A stretch of 7,432 nt of DNA, from NCBI GenBank assembly GCA_020345705.1, contig CP070766.1, positions 2,222,440 to 2,229,871 on the forward strand. The letters run 5' to 3'. A program made the translations under genes and the position numbers. The stretch comes from Candidatus Zixiibacteriota bacterium. GTDB taxonomy: Bacteria > Zixibacteria > MSB-5A5 > GN15 > PGXB01. Below, in pieces: positions 7,368-7,432 of this stretch. The notes under the pieces were generated by a model, which was not told the DNA's origin, did not search any database, and saw only the letters and a program-made list of their open reading frames with translations. Position 1 is the stretch's first letter. Each line of letters starts with the position of its first letter.

Positions 7368-7432
7368 ATGGCTTATCTGTTACATCGACCCAGACGGCTC
7401 AGGAGAAATGACGCTATCCGCCGCCTTGTTCG
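7368..7432 (+). CDS. hemB: Porphobilinogen synthase (delta-aminolevulinic acid dehydratase), N-terminal fragment cut by window end
   Basis: Only 21 complete codons are visible, reading MAYLLHRPRRLRRNDAIRRL and then V, with a partial codon that would be Arg. The RPRRLRRN(x)AIRRLVR pattern is the characteristic N-terminal arm of HemB, the enzyme that condenses two 5-aminolevulinate molecules into porphobilinogen. It starts 15 bases after the cobA-hemD stop codon with a good ribosome-binding site, so it is in the same operon. HemB supplies the substrate of the upstream HemC and fills the gap between HemA and HemC. The call rests on a short but distinctive segment plus context; the catalytic lysines and metal site lie beyond the window. 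Confidence 0.87.
   Translation, partial: MAYLLHRPRRLRRNDAIRRLV

Overview
The window is a tightly packed, single-strand (+) stretch of a bacterial chromosome. It joins the end of a dissimilatory sulfur-metabolism locus to a siroheme/tetrapyrrole biosynthesis operon. The first gene, cut by the window edge, is a ten-helix NrfD-family membrane protein that I read as DsrP, the quinone-interacting subunit of the DsrMKJOP complex. This suggests a sulfate/sulfite-reducing or otherwise sulfur-cycling anaerobe. Base composition looks roughly balanced. The lineage cannot be fixed from this window; Desulfobacterota or a dsr-carrying candidate phylum would both fit.

Layout: dsrP (3' part, 1-1178); a 97-bp gap with a good intrinsic terminator at 1237-1265; a CoA-disulfide/persulfide reductase-like flavoenzyme with a C-terminal rhodanese domain (1276-2973); hemA, glutamyl-tRNA reductase (3002-4222); a SirC/Met8-type precorrin-2 dehydrogenase (4230-4871); hemC, porphobilinogen deaminase (4898-5824); a cobA-hemD fusion combining uroporphyrinogen-III methyltransferase and synthase (5811 or 5832 to 7352); and the first 65 bases of hemB, porphobilinogen synthase (from 7368). 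From 1276 onward the gaps are 28, 7, 26, about -14 or +7, and 15 bases, so these genes are probably one transcription unit.

Functionally, HemA starts the C5 pathway from glutamyl-tRNA. HemB makes porphobilinogen, HemC makes hydroxymethylbilane, and the HemD half closes it to uroporphyrinogen III. The CobA half methylates this to precorrin-2, and the SirC-like protein oxidises it to sirohydrochlorin and may also insert iron. Siroheme is the prosthetic group of dissimilatory sulfite reductase (DsrAB) and, in many anaerobes, the precursor of heme through the Ahb route. The cluster therefore supplies cofactor both to the sulfite reductase and, by inference, to cytochromes of the Dsr complex. The flavin/rhodanese enzyme at the head of the operon suggests sulfane-sulfur or persulfide handling linked to the same metabolism. 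Only hemL (glutamate-1-semialdehyde aminomutase) and a dedicated chelatase are not seen for a complete route to siroheme; they may lie outside the window. I found no mobile elements, CRISPR arrays, tRNA or rRNA genes. There is no gene-free stretch over 300 bases.
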